Assembly: GCA_965277855.1 (NCBI GenBank)
Contig: OZ255847.1
Location: forward strand, 6,768,569-6,832,568
Length of the DNA: 64,000 nt
Direction: 5' to 3'
Source of the DNA: Bog-105 sp965277855
GTDB lineage: Bacteria > Acidobacteriota > Terriglobia > Bryobacterales > Bryobacteraceae
In this document: in pieces, positions 42,451-51,000 of the stretch
Layout of the letters: the number at the start of each line of letters is the position of its first letter
Position numbering within the stretch: position 1 is the stretch's first letter
Position numbers and translations under genes: made by a program
Notes under the pieces: generated by a model
Seen by the model: the letters and a program-made list of their open reading frames with translations, nothing else
What the model was told of the DNA's origin: nothing
Database searches by the model: none

Positions 42451-43032
42451 ATGGCGAAACAATCTAAACCCTTCCACCACGGCGACCTGAAACGGGCGCT
42501 GATCGACGCGACGCTCCAGTTGGTGCGGTCTGTCGGGCCACGTGGCTTCACGCTCAATGAGGCGTCCCGCCAGGCCGGCGTCGCCAAAAGCGCACCCTAC
42601 AAACATTTCAAAGACAAGGATGCCCTGCTGGTGGAAGTTGCCCTGCTCGGCACGCGGCGCATGGAACAGGATCTCAGGTCCGTATCGGGACTAGGAGGAA
42701 CACCACGTGAGAGGCTGCTTGCGGTCGGTCTGGCATATATTGCCTTCTCCAGGCAGCATCCGGACTTCTTCTCGGTCATGTTTCAGGCCGGTATCGAAAA
42801 GAACTCCTACGAAGAGTTGGGAGTGGCTGCCACGTCCGTGTTCAGCATTGCTGACGAACTCGCGAAGGAGATAGAGGATTCCCTCGTGAAGGCAAGGCGA
42901 TTAGCGCTGGCGGTGTGGACCATGGCTCATGGCTTCGCCATGCTGCTATCTGAGGATGCGTTTGCCCGAACGAAGAACGTGACTTTACTCGAGACAGACG
43001 CTCGGCAGATGCTGGCGATGGTTCTGCGATAG
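42451..43032 (+). CDS. TetR/AcrR family transcriptional regulator
   Basis: 193 residues from the ATG at 42451, supported by AAAGGA; the open frame extends upstream to 42361. The HTH starts HHGDLKRALIDATLQLVRSVGPRGFTLNEASRQAGVAKSAPYKHFKDKDALLVEVA, the 'HHGDL' subgroup with SAPYKHF recognition helix. The TetR_C_33-like ligand domain follows (RQHPDFFSVMF, TMAHGFAML). It probably controls the divergent ABA4-like gene. Confidence 0.9.
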   Translation: MAKQSKPFHHGDLKRALIDATLQLVRSVGPRGFTLNEASRQAGVAKSAPYKHFKDKDALLVEVALLGTRRMEQDLRSVSGLGGTPRERLLAVGLAYIAFSRQHPDFFSVMFQAGIEKNSYEELGVAATSVFSIADELAKEIEDSLVKARRLALAVWTMAHGFAMLLSEDAFARTKNVTLLETDARQMLAMVLR

Positions 43033-43160
43033 GCCTTCGAGCGCCCACTCCGACTCGCATCAAAGTCAAGTTCCAGAAGCATTGACCCCTTTGGGATCTT
43101 TCCACGGAATAAAACTACGTCTTAGACCTGCAGGCCAACGTGCGATAACAGGACGTGAGC

Positions 43161-43523
43161 TTAGCTGAGGGGTTCAAACAGCTGTATCGGCTGAGCAGGA
43201 ACACTGAGTGTGTTGAACTTCAAAGCGGTTTGTTCGTGCGCTTTTGGGTGCAGCTCTCTCCATAGTTCCAAGAGCAGTGGCGGCATGAGCCGAATCACAA
43301 CGCGTGTGCGATGAATTTTCGCGTGGCAAGCCGGGCAGAGCGAAATCATCAGCTTTAGAACGGACTTCCCCTGAACGCGATGGTGGGCAATGATGGACCG
43401 TTTGCCACTGCCAGGGGCTTCGCACACCCGGCAGCGGTACCCGTCACGCTCCAGCACCTTCTCACGCAGCCCGCCGAAATACTCCTCATCCTGCCGCCTG
43501 AGCGTGTAGCAGACAGCACACAT
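43161..43523 (-). CDS. HNH endonuclease domain protein
   Basis: 120 residues. MCAVCYTL is the first CxxC half and GLREKVLERDGYRCRVCEA supplies the second Cys pair. IIAHHRVQGKSVLKLMISLCPACHAKIHRT holds the H-N/K-H catalytic set and the third Cys pair. It is a small stand-alone HNH, with no intron or intein context seen. The frame is open upstream without a Met, into the DinB gene. It may act on foreign DNA or be decayed. Confidence 0.8.
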   Translation of the reverse strand: MCAVCYTLRRQDEEYFGGLREKVLERDGYRCRVCEAPGSGKRSIIAHHRVQGKSVLKLMISLCPACHAKIHRTRVVIRLMPPLLLELWRELHPKAHEQTALKFNTLSVPAQPIQLFEPLS

Positions 43524-43555
43524 CCCATGCGCGAGAATCTTCGCCCTCCCGTTGA

Positions 43556-44059
43556 CTAGATGCCATCGGCAGAAGCGCCATACATGCCGGGAAGCGGCAA
43601 GCCCATCGCGCGTATGTAAGTACCGAGTTGAGCGCGGTGGTGGATGATCTGGTTCATGCCATTAGAGCGATAGGCGGTGTAGCGCTCGCCGGAGAACAGG
43701 GTGAGTGGACCGCGAAAAATTCTCCATTGCTGATGGAAAGTCTCGTCAGAGGTCTGCTTCAGCGCTTTGAGGGCTTTGTCGGCGCTTTCTTCAAATTGCG
43801 CGAGCAACTGCTCCTTGCTCTCCATCGTGTAGGGCTTCCAGGCAACGGCCATGTCGAAGTCGGAGCTGGTGAGTACGAGCGCGATTATGCGAAAAAGGTC
43901 GGTGGTGTGGCCCGCGAGCCGACCGAGGGGCATGGATTTCCCGTAAGGCTGGAAATCGATCTCGCCATCGGGCAGCGCCTCAAAAAGGCGGCGGGTTTTG
44001 CCAATCTCGGTCTCGAGTTCGGGAAGGAGCAGGTCGCGAAGGAGAGTGCTTCCTGACAT
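43556..44059 (-). CDS. DinB family protein
   Basis: 167 residues, a four-helix bundle. LLLPELETEIGKTRRLFEALPDG, then LAGHTTDLFRII and NQIIHHRAQLGTYIRAMGLPLPGMYG give the metal-binding His triad of the DinB/YfiT-like superfamily. Members include thiol-dependent (bacillithiol, mycothiol) transferases, metal hydrolases and DNA-damage-induced proteins. AAAGGACG precedes the ATG. Neighbours are an HNH gene and a hydrolase pseudogene. Confidence 0.88.
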   Translation of the reverse strand: MSGSTLLRDLLLPELETEIGKTRRLFEALPDGEIDFQPYGKSMPLGRLAGHTTDLFRIIALVLTSSDFDMAVAWKPYTMESKEQLLAQFEESADKALKALKQTSDETFHQQWRIFRGPLTLFSGERYTAYRSNGMNQIIHHRAQLGTYIRAMGLPLPGMYGASADGI

Positions 44060-44100
44060 AAGTTCGTCCTTTCTACGTGTTTGAAATCAAGGAGAGATAT

Positions 44101-44769
44101 CTAGGCCATATACGTTGCGAACCAGTCCAGCATCTGTTCCGGGTGATGCTGGAAGTAGGCATAGCCGTCCCAGCGTCTGGTCGTTCCCTCAATCCAGAAC
44201 AGTTTCTTTTCTTTCAGAGGAATGTTGGCAAACATGATTTCCATGTCACTGGGAACCGTCAACACATCGTCGTGCACCTGATAAATGAAAGTCGGGACGC
44301 ACACACTCTTTGTCCAATCGAGGCAATTGCGAGCATCGAAACCAATACTCGTTTTCAGGATGATACGTTGATCCAAGTCGTCAATGCGGTCTTCCGGTAT
44401 GCCGGCGAGCCCGAGTTGCTTCTGCACGATCGTCTTCGTGTTGACTGGTTGTGGTGCAACCAGACATCGAACTCCTTGGAAAGCTTCAGGGTGTGTCTTC
44501 ATTGCGTAAAAAGTGGAGTTCCAGCTGAGGCGGAACAGCTGAACATTCCGATCGTCATTTTCCGTGTGTCTTCGCGGCTGCGCACGTACAATAGCGAGCC
44601 GATCACATCACGCGACTCAAAGATGCCACTTGAACCTATGCCGCCATTTGCGTCACTGCTTACACCTAAATTCCGTAAGTCCGAGGCGATTACGTTGTAG
44701 CCGGCATCATTTTGCGAAGCCGTCTGCAATTTGCTCCAGCATCTTATCAGGACCGACAAAAGTGTGAAC
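44101..44769 (-). pseudogene. Alpha/beta hydrolase, multiply frameshifted
   Basis: Three frames together give one hydrolase. The first part reads VHTFVGPDKMLEQIADGFAK (ends near 44716). A shift leads into AGYNVIASDLRNLGVSSDANGGI ... SREDTRKMTIGMFS (to about 44530). A second shift leads into the last 133 residues from MKTHPEAFQGVRC to DWFATYMA, with FIYQVHDDVLTVPSD as the acid region and HHPEQMLDWF as the His tail. Start and oxyanion regions are gone. At least two single-base changes are needed to restore a frame. Confidence 0.75.
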
Positions 44770-44824
44770 AGAGCAGTTGTCTCACGGAGCGCTCCTGCCC
44801 GGGCGAGAGTGCCAGAATGTTCAT

Positions 44825-45427
44825 GTGAAAGGAACTTCAAAGCGGTCGTACCACCATGGAGACCTTCGCTCAGCGCTGCTGAAAGCGGGTGAAAAGGCGC
44901 TTCAGGAAAGCGGAGTACAGGCTTTTTCTCTCCGGGACTTGAGTCGTGAGCTGGGTGTGAGCAGTCGCGCACCGGGGCGTCATTTCGCCAGCAAGCAGGC
45001 TCTCCTGAACGAAATTGCACTGAATGGTTTTCAGCGACTCGGAAAGCTGCTTGACGAGGCAGTCGTGGATAAAGCTCTTGGGTTTGAAGCTCGAATGACT
45101 AGGATGTCTCTCACCTACATTCGATTTGCGACAGAGAACAAGCCGCTGCTTCATCTCATGATGGTAGCGAAACACAACAAGAACGCACCATTGGCTGTAC
45201 GTGAGGCGAATTACCGGGCGTGGGCTGCCGGAGCAGCGACAGTTCGAGATGGACAGGCGAGCGGTGAAGTGATCGAGGGTGATCCGGCAAAGCTCGCCAT
45301 GCTCATCTTTGTCGCAACAGAAGGGCTTGTATCGATGTACACGGAAAATCTCTTTGGGACAAGCATAGAGGCGTTTGCGGAAGAGATGGTGAAGCTAACG
45401 GTAATTGGATTCCGTCCTCGTGCCTGA
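44825..45427 (+). CDS. TetR/AcrR family transcriptional regulator
   Basis: 200 residues from the GTG at 44825 (VKGTSKRSYHHGDLRSALLKAG); a TTG start at 44777 is possible. The HTH (about 20-65) has FSLRDLSRELGVSSRAPGRHFASKQALLNEI: the recognition helix is SRAPGRHF, unusual in having Gly in place of the conserved Tyr. The TetR_C ligand part is KPLLHLMMVAKHNK ... EGLVSMYTENLFG. Its 3' end overlaps by 125 bp the broken hydrolase on the opposite strand. Confidence 0.85.
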   Translation: MKGTSKRSYHHGDLRSALLKAGEKALQESGVQAFSLRDLSRELGVSSRAPGRHFASKQALLNEIALNGFQRLGKLLDEAVVDKALGFEARMTRMSLTYIRFATENKPLLHLMMVAKHNKNAPLAVREANYRAWAAGAATVRDGQASGEVIEGDPAKLAMLIFVATEGLVSMYTENLFGTSIEAFAEEMVKLTVIGFRPRA

Positions 45428-46250
45428 CCACCAGTTCTACGGCTATATTCGTTTGATACCCCGCTAGCAGCTGACGGATCTCGTCCGCGAAATCCGTACC
45501 GGCGCTTGCGGTACCGCTTACAGTCAGCACTGGCATCGGGAGCTTGTTCTTTGCGTTCTCACGGTTGTGCTCTGCATCGATTTTGTGAGCACGGAAGTAA
45601 GCGATGCCTGCATGCAACGCACCAGGAGCCGCAAGCCGGTCTGCATAACCGTCCAGCACGTCGTCCTCAAGAGCGGCGGTGTTGTAGGTCTGCTGTTGCA
45701 TAAAATGCCACACAAACATCTTCTCGCGACCTGTTATCAATGCTTCGGCAAGTCCGTTCGGTGCTTCAAAGAGCAGTATGTGATACATGCGGGGGTACTT
45801 GTTTGCATCGTATAGCTTCTCAAGACCAAGACCTGGAAGCGCTGCCTCCATTCACACCAGGCGCTTGGCTTCGGACCCGTAAGCGGAAGCATAGGCATAG
45901 CCGACCATCATGCCCGCATCATGGCTGACGAGGTTGATCGGTCCAAGCCCGAGTAGATGAACGAGTTGGTGGATATCTTCGGCTACAGTCCGCTTGTCGT
46001 ACCCGGTATCTGGTCGATCGGAAGCAACGGAGCCTCGTAGATCCGGCGCAATGACGGTGTAGTGCTCTGCAAGTGCGGGCATAACCTTGCGCCAGGCGTT
46101 CGATGTCTCGGGAAAGCCATGCAAGAGAACTACCGGTTCTCCAGAGCCAGCCATGCGATAGTACATCCGTATGCCGTTCACTTCGGCTCTGCCGAAGTTC
46201 ACCGTTGAAGGGACCGGCTGAAGGCTTCTCATAAGCATTTCGTTGCCCAT
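45303..46250 (-). pseudogene. Epoxide-hydrolase-like alpha/beta hydrolase, nonsense mutation and lost C-terminus
   Basis: From the ATG at 46250 the frame gives VVLLHGFPETSNAW, VIAPDLRGSV, a nucleophile elbow NLVSHDAGMMVGYAYA (Asp nucleophile in HDAG) and then stops at a TGA (45852-45854). The same frame continues directly with EAALPGLGLEKLYD ... WHFMQQQ ... VLTVSGTASAGTDFADEIRQLLAGYQTNIAVELV. The expected GHWIP His motif is missing: the sequence instead runs antisense into the TetR gene. In-frame nonsense plus 3' truncation make it dead. Confidence 0.8.
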
Positions 46251-46615
46251 TGAGGTGGACCCTTCATTTGTTTTTGTTGTCTCCTATAAGATGCATAAGG
46301 TCAAGATCGGCGAGTGTTCTGGCTTCCCACTGGTCTGGATGCGCGGTGCCGAATCCTCTATGCGCGAGCATTGATGCGCTTCATCCCGACTCTCGCATTC
46401 CGTGCCCAGAAGGGCACGAAGCCCCACGCATGAGCACTTTCTCCCGATCACGGGTCCCAGGCGAGAGCCGCACCATAAGGTAAACGTCTGCGGCGCGATA
46501 TTCAAGTTCGGACCGAATTCCGGCAGGTGTTCGGATCGACGCCGAACAGTCTGCAATCTCCTTTCATCGCCCGTTGAACATAGCGCCCACACATTGCTGG
46601 TTCCTCAGCACGACT
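46251..46615. other. Intergenic stretch, nothing recognised
   Basis: Both strands have open frames of about 100 codons, but they are mutual shadows with no domain and no ribosome binding site. Confidence 0.4.
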
Positions 46616-47575
46616 CTATAAGGCGCGATCGGGCAGGATTAGGAGCTTGCCGTGTGCCCGCCCGCTGTGGCTCAGTTCAAGCGCCTTGTGCCAATCCTCC
46701 ATGCTGAAAGTGCGCGCCACGGGCACTGTGAAGCGCCCTTCGGCCGCAAGGTGCGCGAAGTGACCGAGAGCATCGTATCGTAAGCTCACGTTCGGTTCCC
46801 GCCCCGTAGTACGGACGCCGAGCCCTTCTTTGTCGAAATCGCTGATGCTCATGACACGTTGGGGATTGCCATCGACGATCTTGATCAGGTCCGGCAGTAC
46901 GCCTGGCGCCAGAGCGGTGTGCAAGGCCAAATCAGGTGCGCCACCCGCTATGGTGCGCACTCGCTCCACCATTCCGTCGCCGTAGGATGTTACCTTCGCA
47001 CCGAGGTCACGCAAACGGCTCGCAAAGGTCTCGCCAGCGGTTGCGATCACATGCGCGCCGCGCATTAGCGCAATCTGAACAGCAGCAAACCCCACCATCG
47101 TCCCACCGCCGTTTATCAGGATGGTCTGACCGGTAGACAAGCCTAGGAGGTCGAGACTGCGAACCGCAGTCTCAACGGTCATGGGCAATGCAGCCGCTTC
47201 AAGCAGGTCTAGGCCCTTGGGAACGGGTTGCCAGACCGCCATGATTGCGAATTCTGACGCTCCGGCGGTGGGATACCCCATGAAATCCGGAACGCCAAAA
47301 ACAAGGTCGCTTACACGGACATTCGTGACGCCTTCCCCAACAGAATCCACGGTTCCGGACACGTCCAGCCCGATCCCGCGGGGCAAAGCGCCGGGCATGA
47401 AGCCCTGGCACAGGACCCAATCCATCGGATTGAGCGCGCACGCGTGGACTCGTACGCGAACCTGCGCGGCTCCCGGATTTGGAACAGGGGCATCCTCTAG
47501 GCGCAGTACATCTGCCCATCCTCCATAGCTGTGGAAGCGAATAGCTCGCATGCTTGCGGGCTCTGGCTTGGTCAT
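46616..47575 (-). CDS. NADP-dependent MDR oxidoreductase
   Basis: 319 residues, zinc-free. RFHSYGGWADVLRLEDAPVPNPGAAQVRVRVHACALNPMDWVLCQG is the GroES-like domain start. SGTVDSVGEGV and LINGGGTMVGFAAVQIALMRGAHVIAT (modified cofactor loop) follow, then an insert with GDGMVERVRTIAGGAPDLALHTALA. HSGRAHGKLLILPDRAL is the normal C-terminus. It belongs to the quinone oxidoreductase/NADP-dependent alkenal reductase group. It is on the same strand as the SDR at 47702, 126 bp apart. Confidence 0.88.
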   Translation of the reverse strand: MTKPEPASMRAIRFHSYGGWADVLRLEDAPVPNPGAAQVRVRVHACALNPMDWVLCQGFMPGALPRGIGLDVSGTVDSVGEGVTNVRVSDLVFGVPDFMGYPTAGASEFAIMAVWQPVPKGLDLLEAAALPMTVETAVRSLDLLGLSTGQTILINGGGTMVGFAAVQIALMRGAHVIATAGETFASRLRDLGAKVTSYGDGMVERVRTIAGGAPDLALHTALAPGVLPDLIKIVDGNPQRVMSISDFDKEGLGVRTTGREPNVSLRYDALGHFAHLAAEGRFTVPVARTFSMEDWHKALELSHSGRAHGKLLILPDRAL

Positions 47576-47701
47576 GATCTTTCTCCTGTAGTTGGCAATA
47601 GCACGACTGCGAATGGTGTTTAGGGTTTGCGGTGATGCAGTTCGAGAACTGGTTGAAATCGTCAGTTACTGACTTGCAACGCGCTGTGTCAAAGTTTCTA
47701 C

Positions 47702-48409
47702 TCAAGAGATTCGGGCTCGCGTCTCACCGCGAGTTTGATACATTTCCAAAAACTTTTCTGCGACCGTCGAAGGATCAATTGAGTCGGCGGTATCCCATGC
47801 TGTGCCCTTGATCGTACCGGCAATCATGACCTGGCCGACATATATGCCATCGCTCTTTAATCGCTGTGCGAGCATACCGACGAGCTTGTTTTTTGCGGCG
47901 TTGGCGAGCGCAACGCCCATCAGTTTCATGCCACCGGGGCCGTTCGAGCCAGCGACGATCTCATCCATCTGCGGACTAATCTCGCCCAACGAGCCATTGG
48001 TGATGAGAATGGCACCCTCCTTCGTGTTCTTAAGATCGGGGAGCACCGCCTGAACGGCGCTAAGGATGCCGACAATCGCGATGTCGAATATTCCTCGCGC
48101 AACGACCGGATCGGCGGTCACTAGATCAGGGACATCACCGCCGCCAAAGGCATTCCAGTGGACGACGGTGATGGGTCCACACTCCGCATGCACCTTGCCA
48201 ATGGCCTGGCGAACCGCCGCAGGGTCGCCTGCGTCAGCCGCAAATGCCGCCGCCGCGATCCCTTTGGCCTTGAGTGCCTCAACACGTGAAGCGAGACGTG
48301 CCTCGTTTCGCGCAATCAGTGCCACGGAAAAGCCCTCCGTGCCGAACTTCTCCGCAACGCTGGTTGAAATTCCCGGCCCGAATCCCACGATCAAAATGGT
48401 CTTTGACAT
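47702..48409 (-). CDS. SDR family NAD(P)-dependent oxidoreductase
   Basis: 235 residues. ILIVGFGPGISTSVAEKFGTEGFSVALIAR has a GFGPGIS cofactor loop, characteristic of a divergent SDR subgroup. VVHWNAFGGGD replaces NNAG. The catalytic Tyr-Lys is not in its canonical place (SPQMDEIVAGSNGPGGMKLMGVALANAAKNKLVG), so chemistry may differ. GGAAAAG precedes the ATG. It is divergent from a TetR regulator at 48583 with tandem repeats in between, and probably forms an operon with the MDR gene downstream. Confidence 0.88.
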   Translation of the reverse strand: MSKTILIVGFGPGISTSVAEKFGTEGFSVALIARNEARLASRVEALKAKGIAAAAFAADAGDPAAVRQAIGKVHAECGPITVVHWNAFGGGDVPDLVTADPVVARGIFDIAIVGILSAVQAVLPDLKNTKEGAILITNGSLGEISPQMDEIVAGSNGPGGMKLMGVALANAAKNKLVGMLAQRLKSDGIYVGQVMIAGTIKGTAWDTADSIDPSTVAEKFLEMYQTRGETRARIS

Positions 48410-48505
48410 CTTTTCCTCCGATTAGAGTCGTTTGATAGCTGTGTACTGTCTGATAGCAAAGCTCCGCGCCAGGATTGACGTGAGCGTCCTTACCCGATAA
48501 AACAC

Positions 48506-48552
48506 AAACGGGGACAGCCTCCGAATATTTAGATAAACGGGGATAGTCTCCG
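48506..48552. promoter_or_regulatory. Tandem direct repeat, candidate TetR operator
   Basis: AAACGGGGACAGCCTCCG (48506-48523) and AAACGGGGATAGTCTCCG (48535-48552) are 18-bp direct repeats with two differences, 29 bp from start to start, each an imperfect palindrome. They lie in the gap between divergent SDR and TetR genes, 31 bp from the TetR ATG. Confidence 0.55.
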
Positions 48553-48582
48553 GTTGCACGATTTTTGCAAAAGAGATAACGT

Positions 48583-49224
48583 ATGCCGAAAAAACAGTCC
48601 TCAATACCTACACTTGCCCGCACGCCACGCGCGGATGCACAGCGCAACCGTAAGCGCATCCTGGAGGTTGCCAGAATCGCATTCACCCGGCACGGAGCGG
48701 AGGCTACGCTCGACGACATCGCCCGCCAGTCGGGTATCGGCTCAGGCACGCTTTACCGTCACTTCCCAACGCGCGACGCTCTGATAGAAGCCGTCTACCG
48801 CAGCGAAGTCGAAAAATTGACTGCAGCTGGCCAGCGCTTCGCAGCCACGATGCCGCCGCTGGAAGCTCTTCGAGCCTGGATGCTTCTCTTCGTCGACCAT
48901 GTGGCCAACAAAAGGCTCTTCCTCCCCGCCATGGATACCGTTGCGGGTGGCTCCATGCGCCTCTTCGAAGGCGCGCGCGGCCATATACATGGCGCATTCC
49001 TTGCTTTGGTTCAACGCGCGATCGATAGCGGCGATCTTCGTACAGATACCGATCCCGATGATTTCGTCCGTGCCCTCATCGGCATCTTCCACACGATGGC
49101 TATGCCGGGCTGGGAGCCGAGCGCCCGCCGTATCGTCGACATCCTCATTGCGGGCTCGCGCCCAACGGACGAGCAGCTTTACACTTCAAACCGCGCTCTG
49201 AAGAAAGAGCAGCAGCAGACATAG
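48583..49224 (+). CDS. TetR/AcrR family transcriptional regulator
   Basis: 213 residues. The HTH is RKRILEVARIAFTRHGAEATLDDIARQSGIGSGTLYRHFPTRDALIEAVY (about 23-72), an orthodox sequence with GIGSGTLYRHF. The ligand domain (TetR_C_25/SoxR-like) contains LFVDHVANKRLFLPAMDTVAGGS and DDFVRALIGIFHTMAMPGWEPSARRIVDILIAG. AAAGAGATAACG precedes the ATG. Its likely operators are the two direct repeats upstream and its likely targets the divergent SDR and MDR genes. Confidence 0.93.
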   Translation: MPKKQSSIPTLARTPRADAQRNRKRILEVARIAFTRHGAEATLDDIARQSGIGSGTLYRHFPTRDALIEAVYRSEVEKLTAAGQRFAATMPPLEALRAWMLLFVDHVANKRLFLPAMDTVAGGSMRLFEGARGHIHGAFLALVQRAIDSGDLRTDTDPDDFVRALIGIFHTMAMPGWEPSARRIVDILIAGSRPTDEQLYTSNRALKKEQQQT

Positions 49225-49330
49225 AAGAAGTGAGCGTGCTTTCGGACGGGGTAGATCCCGGTAACCACATTTGTCGTTGTGGCGTCGACAAGACGCCCAT
49301 ACCATCCTGCATGACGGATTTCTGCTGAGG

Positions 49331-49687
49331 CTACATAATCGCCAAACCGCAGAGGATATGCACGATCGCCCCTACGGACGCACCCATGATCATTCCCCGT
49401 TCCTTCTTTCCTACTGCAATGAAGATATCTGCTATCTGAATCACTGCAGCAGTAAAGAGTACCCACGCGACAGCTTTGCCCCCAAGCCAGAACGGCACGA
49501 TTCCGACTGCAAGCCCGAATGGAATGGAGCGCGCTGCATACATCCGCACGTAGAAAAGATCTCCGCGCGAGATAAGACGCGAGCCTGAGAGAGATGCCGG
49601 TCGGACAAGAGCAAACAGGGCCCATGTTACGGAAGCCAAAGATGCGACGAGATTCAGAACAAGGAGGGTAGTTTGCGTTCTTGCCAC
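49331..49687 (-). CDS. DUF4267-like small membrane protein
   Basis: 118 residues from a GTG at 49687 (VARTQTTLLVLNLVASL, GGGGAAG upstream); the frame is open to 49741. Four helices (NLVASLASVTWALFALV, AARSIPFGLAVGIVPFWLGG, AVAWVLFTAAVIQIADIFIAVG, GASVGAIVHILCGLAIM). The helix layout and YVRMYAARSIPFGLA resemble the DUF4267 pattern (RLKGIRDVVSGL), but similarity is weak. It is divergent from the aldo/keto reductase at 49695. Confidence 0.6.
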   Translation of the reverse strand: MARTQTTLLVLNLVASLASVTWALFALVRPASLSGSRLISRGDLFYVRMYAARSIPFGLAVGIVPFWLGGKAVAWVLFTAAVIQIADIFIAVGKKERGMIMGASVGAIVHILCGLAIM

Positions 49688-49694
49688 CTTCCTG

Positions 49695-50663
49695 ATGCTT
49701 CCCCCGTTCCCAACACCGGCCCCGGGCTTCCCGAGGCGCAAGCCATGGTCGCCAGCTTCCGGGAGGCTCTACGGCAATCCTCGCACAGCAACAAAGAATC
49801 TTGGCGGCACGTTTACGTTTTCAGGCTCATCTATCACTGTGCACCGACTCGGCTATGGAGCAATGCAACTGGCCGGGCCAAATGCGTTCGGACCTCCGAA
49901 GGACATGGAGGCAGCGCTCGGAGTGCTGCGAGCCGCCGTGGAAGCTCGCGTCGACCACATCGACACCGGCGACGTATACGGTCCTCACATAACGAATCAG
50001 ATCATCAAAAACGCTCTTCACCCCTATCCACAAAATCTGACGATCGCGACTAAGGTCGGAGCAAGGCGCGGTGAGGACGGTTCCTGGATTCCGGATTTTA
50101 GTCCGGCGAGTATCAGGTCCTCCGTGGAGGACAATCTGCGCAACCTGAAGCTTGAGTTCCTTCGTCTCGTTAACCTTCGCGTGGGTGGGTTGATTGCACC
50201 GGTCGAAGGCTCGATTGCCGAACCACTGTCAGCACTAGAGTCCATGCAGCGCGAGGGCCTCGTTCGGCACATTGGCTTAAGTAATGTCTCACGTAGGCAA
50301 TACGACGAAGGGCGAAAGATCGCGAACATCGTTTGCGTTCAGAATCATTACAACGTCGCCCATCGTGAGGACGACTCCTTCATCGACCAGCTTGAAGCCG
50401 CAGGCGTGGCCTATGTTCCATTTTTCCCGCTGGGAGGTTTCCCGCCCGTGCAATCTTCAGTATTGGATAGCGCTGCACCTTCGCTTAAGCGAACGCCCTT
50501 TGCGGTCGCCTTGGCATGGCTACTACAGCGCGCCTCCAATATCCTGCTGATTCCGGACAAATCATCTGCAGAACACCTGCGCGAAAACATAGAAGCCGCA
50601 TCACTCGTGCTATCCGAAGATGCGATAGCCGAGCTCAATGATTTCGGGAGGACAACGAATTAG
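49695..50663 (+). CDS. Aldo/keto reductase
   Basis: 322 residues as drawn; the first about 40 look non-coding, and family proteins usually begin near NPRTATKNLGGTF, so the start is uncertain or the original ATG is lost. The AKR barrel shows RLGYGAMQLAGPNAFGPPKD, HIDTGDVYGPHITNQIIKNAL (catalytic Asp, Tyr), TIATKVGARRGEDGS (Lys) and LVNLRVGG, where the usual His is Asn. RHIGLSNVSRRQYD, YVPFFPLGG and LLIPDKSSAEHLREN complete the cofactor site. This Asn variant is common in one soil-bacterial AKR subgroup. It probably reduces aldehydes. Confidence 0.85.
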   Translation: MLPPFPTPAPGFPRRKPWSPASGRLYGNPRTATKNLGGTFTFSGSSITVHRLGYGAMQLAGPNAFGPPKDMEAALGVLRAAVEARVDHIDTGDVYGPHITNQIIKNALHPYPQNLTIATKVGARRGEDGSWIPDFSPASIRSSVEDNLRNLKLEFLRLVNLRVGGLIAPVEGSIAEPLSALESMQREGLVRHIGLSNVSRRQYDEGRKIANIVCVQNHYNVAHREDDSFIDQLEAAGVAYVPFFPLGGFPPVQSSVLDSAAPSLKRTPFAVALAWLLQRASNILLIPDKSSAEHLRENIEAASLVLSEDAIAELNDFGRTTN

Positions 50664-50673
50664 ACCAGAAATG

Positions 50674-50719
50674 CTCCGTGCACGGAGTTCCGTGGTCGTT
50701 TGAAAGTAGGCGACCACGG
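50674..50719. terminator. Palindrome and hairpin after the aldo/keto reductase
   Basis: CTCCGTGCACGGAG (50674-50687) is a perfect 14-bp palindrome. Three bases later CCGTGGTCG (50690-50698) pairs with CGACCACGG (50711-50719). They lie 10 bp past the stop codon. No T run follows, so a factor-assisted stop or a protein site is as likely as an intrinsic terminator. Confidence 0.35.
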
Positions 50720-51000
50720 CAAGCGAAATAGAAGCAACGGCGAAACCAAGATCTCGGGATGAAACACTCGCCCGAGGAGCCGTCCGGTTTTCTCACAAAA
50801 GTTGGTCGCTTGGGTGCGCGATCCAGGAATGCGGCTCGCGTTTTTTACTGCAACATGCTGCCATTCAGCAAACAGACCGGAACGGCATGGCAGATGCATA
50901 CAAGTAAGCGCGATGAATTGGGGCGTGAGTTTCTTGCGGGTAGCCGTTCGCCCTCCGAAAGGGGACGCGCTCATGAAGCCGCAGCTTAGGACCCTATCGA

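Noticed and set aside
43161..43523. HNH protein as part of a restriction or homing system
   Set aside because: No methylase, intron, intein or phage gene is next to it; it is a small isolated HNH domain.
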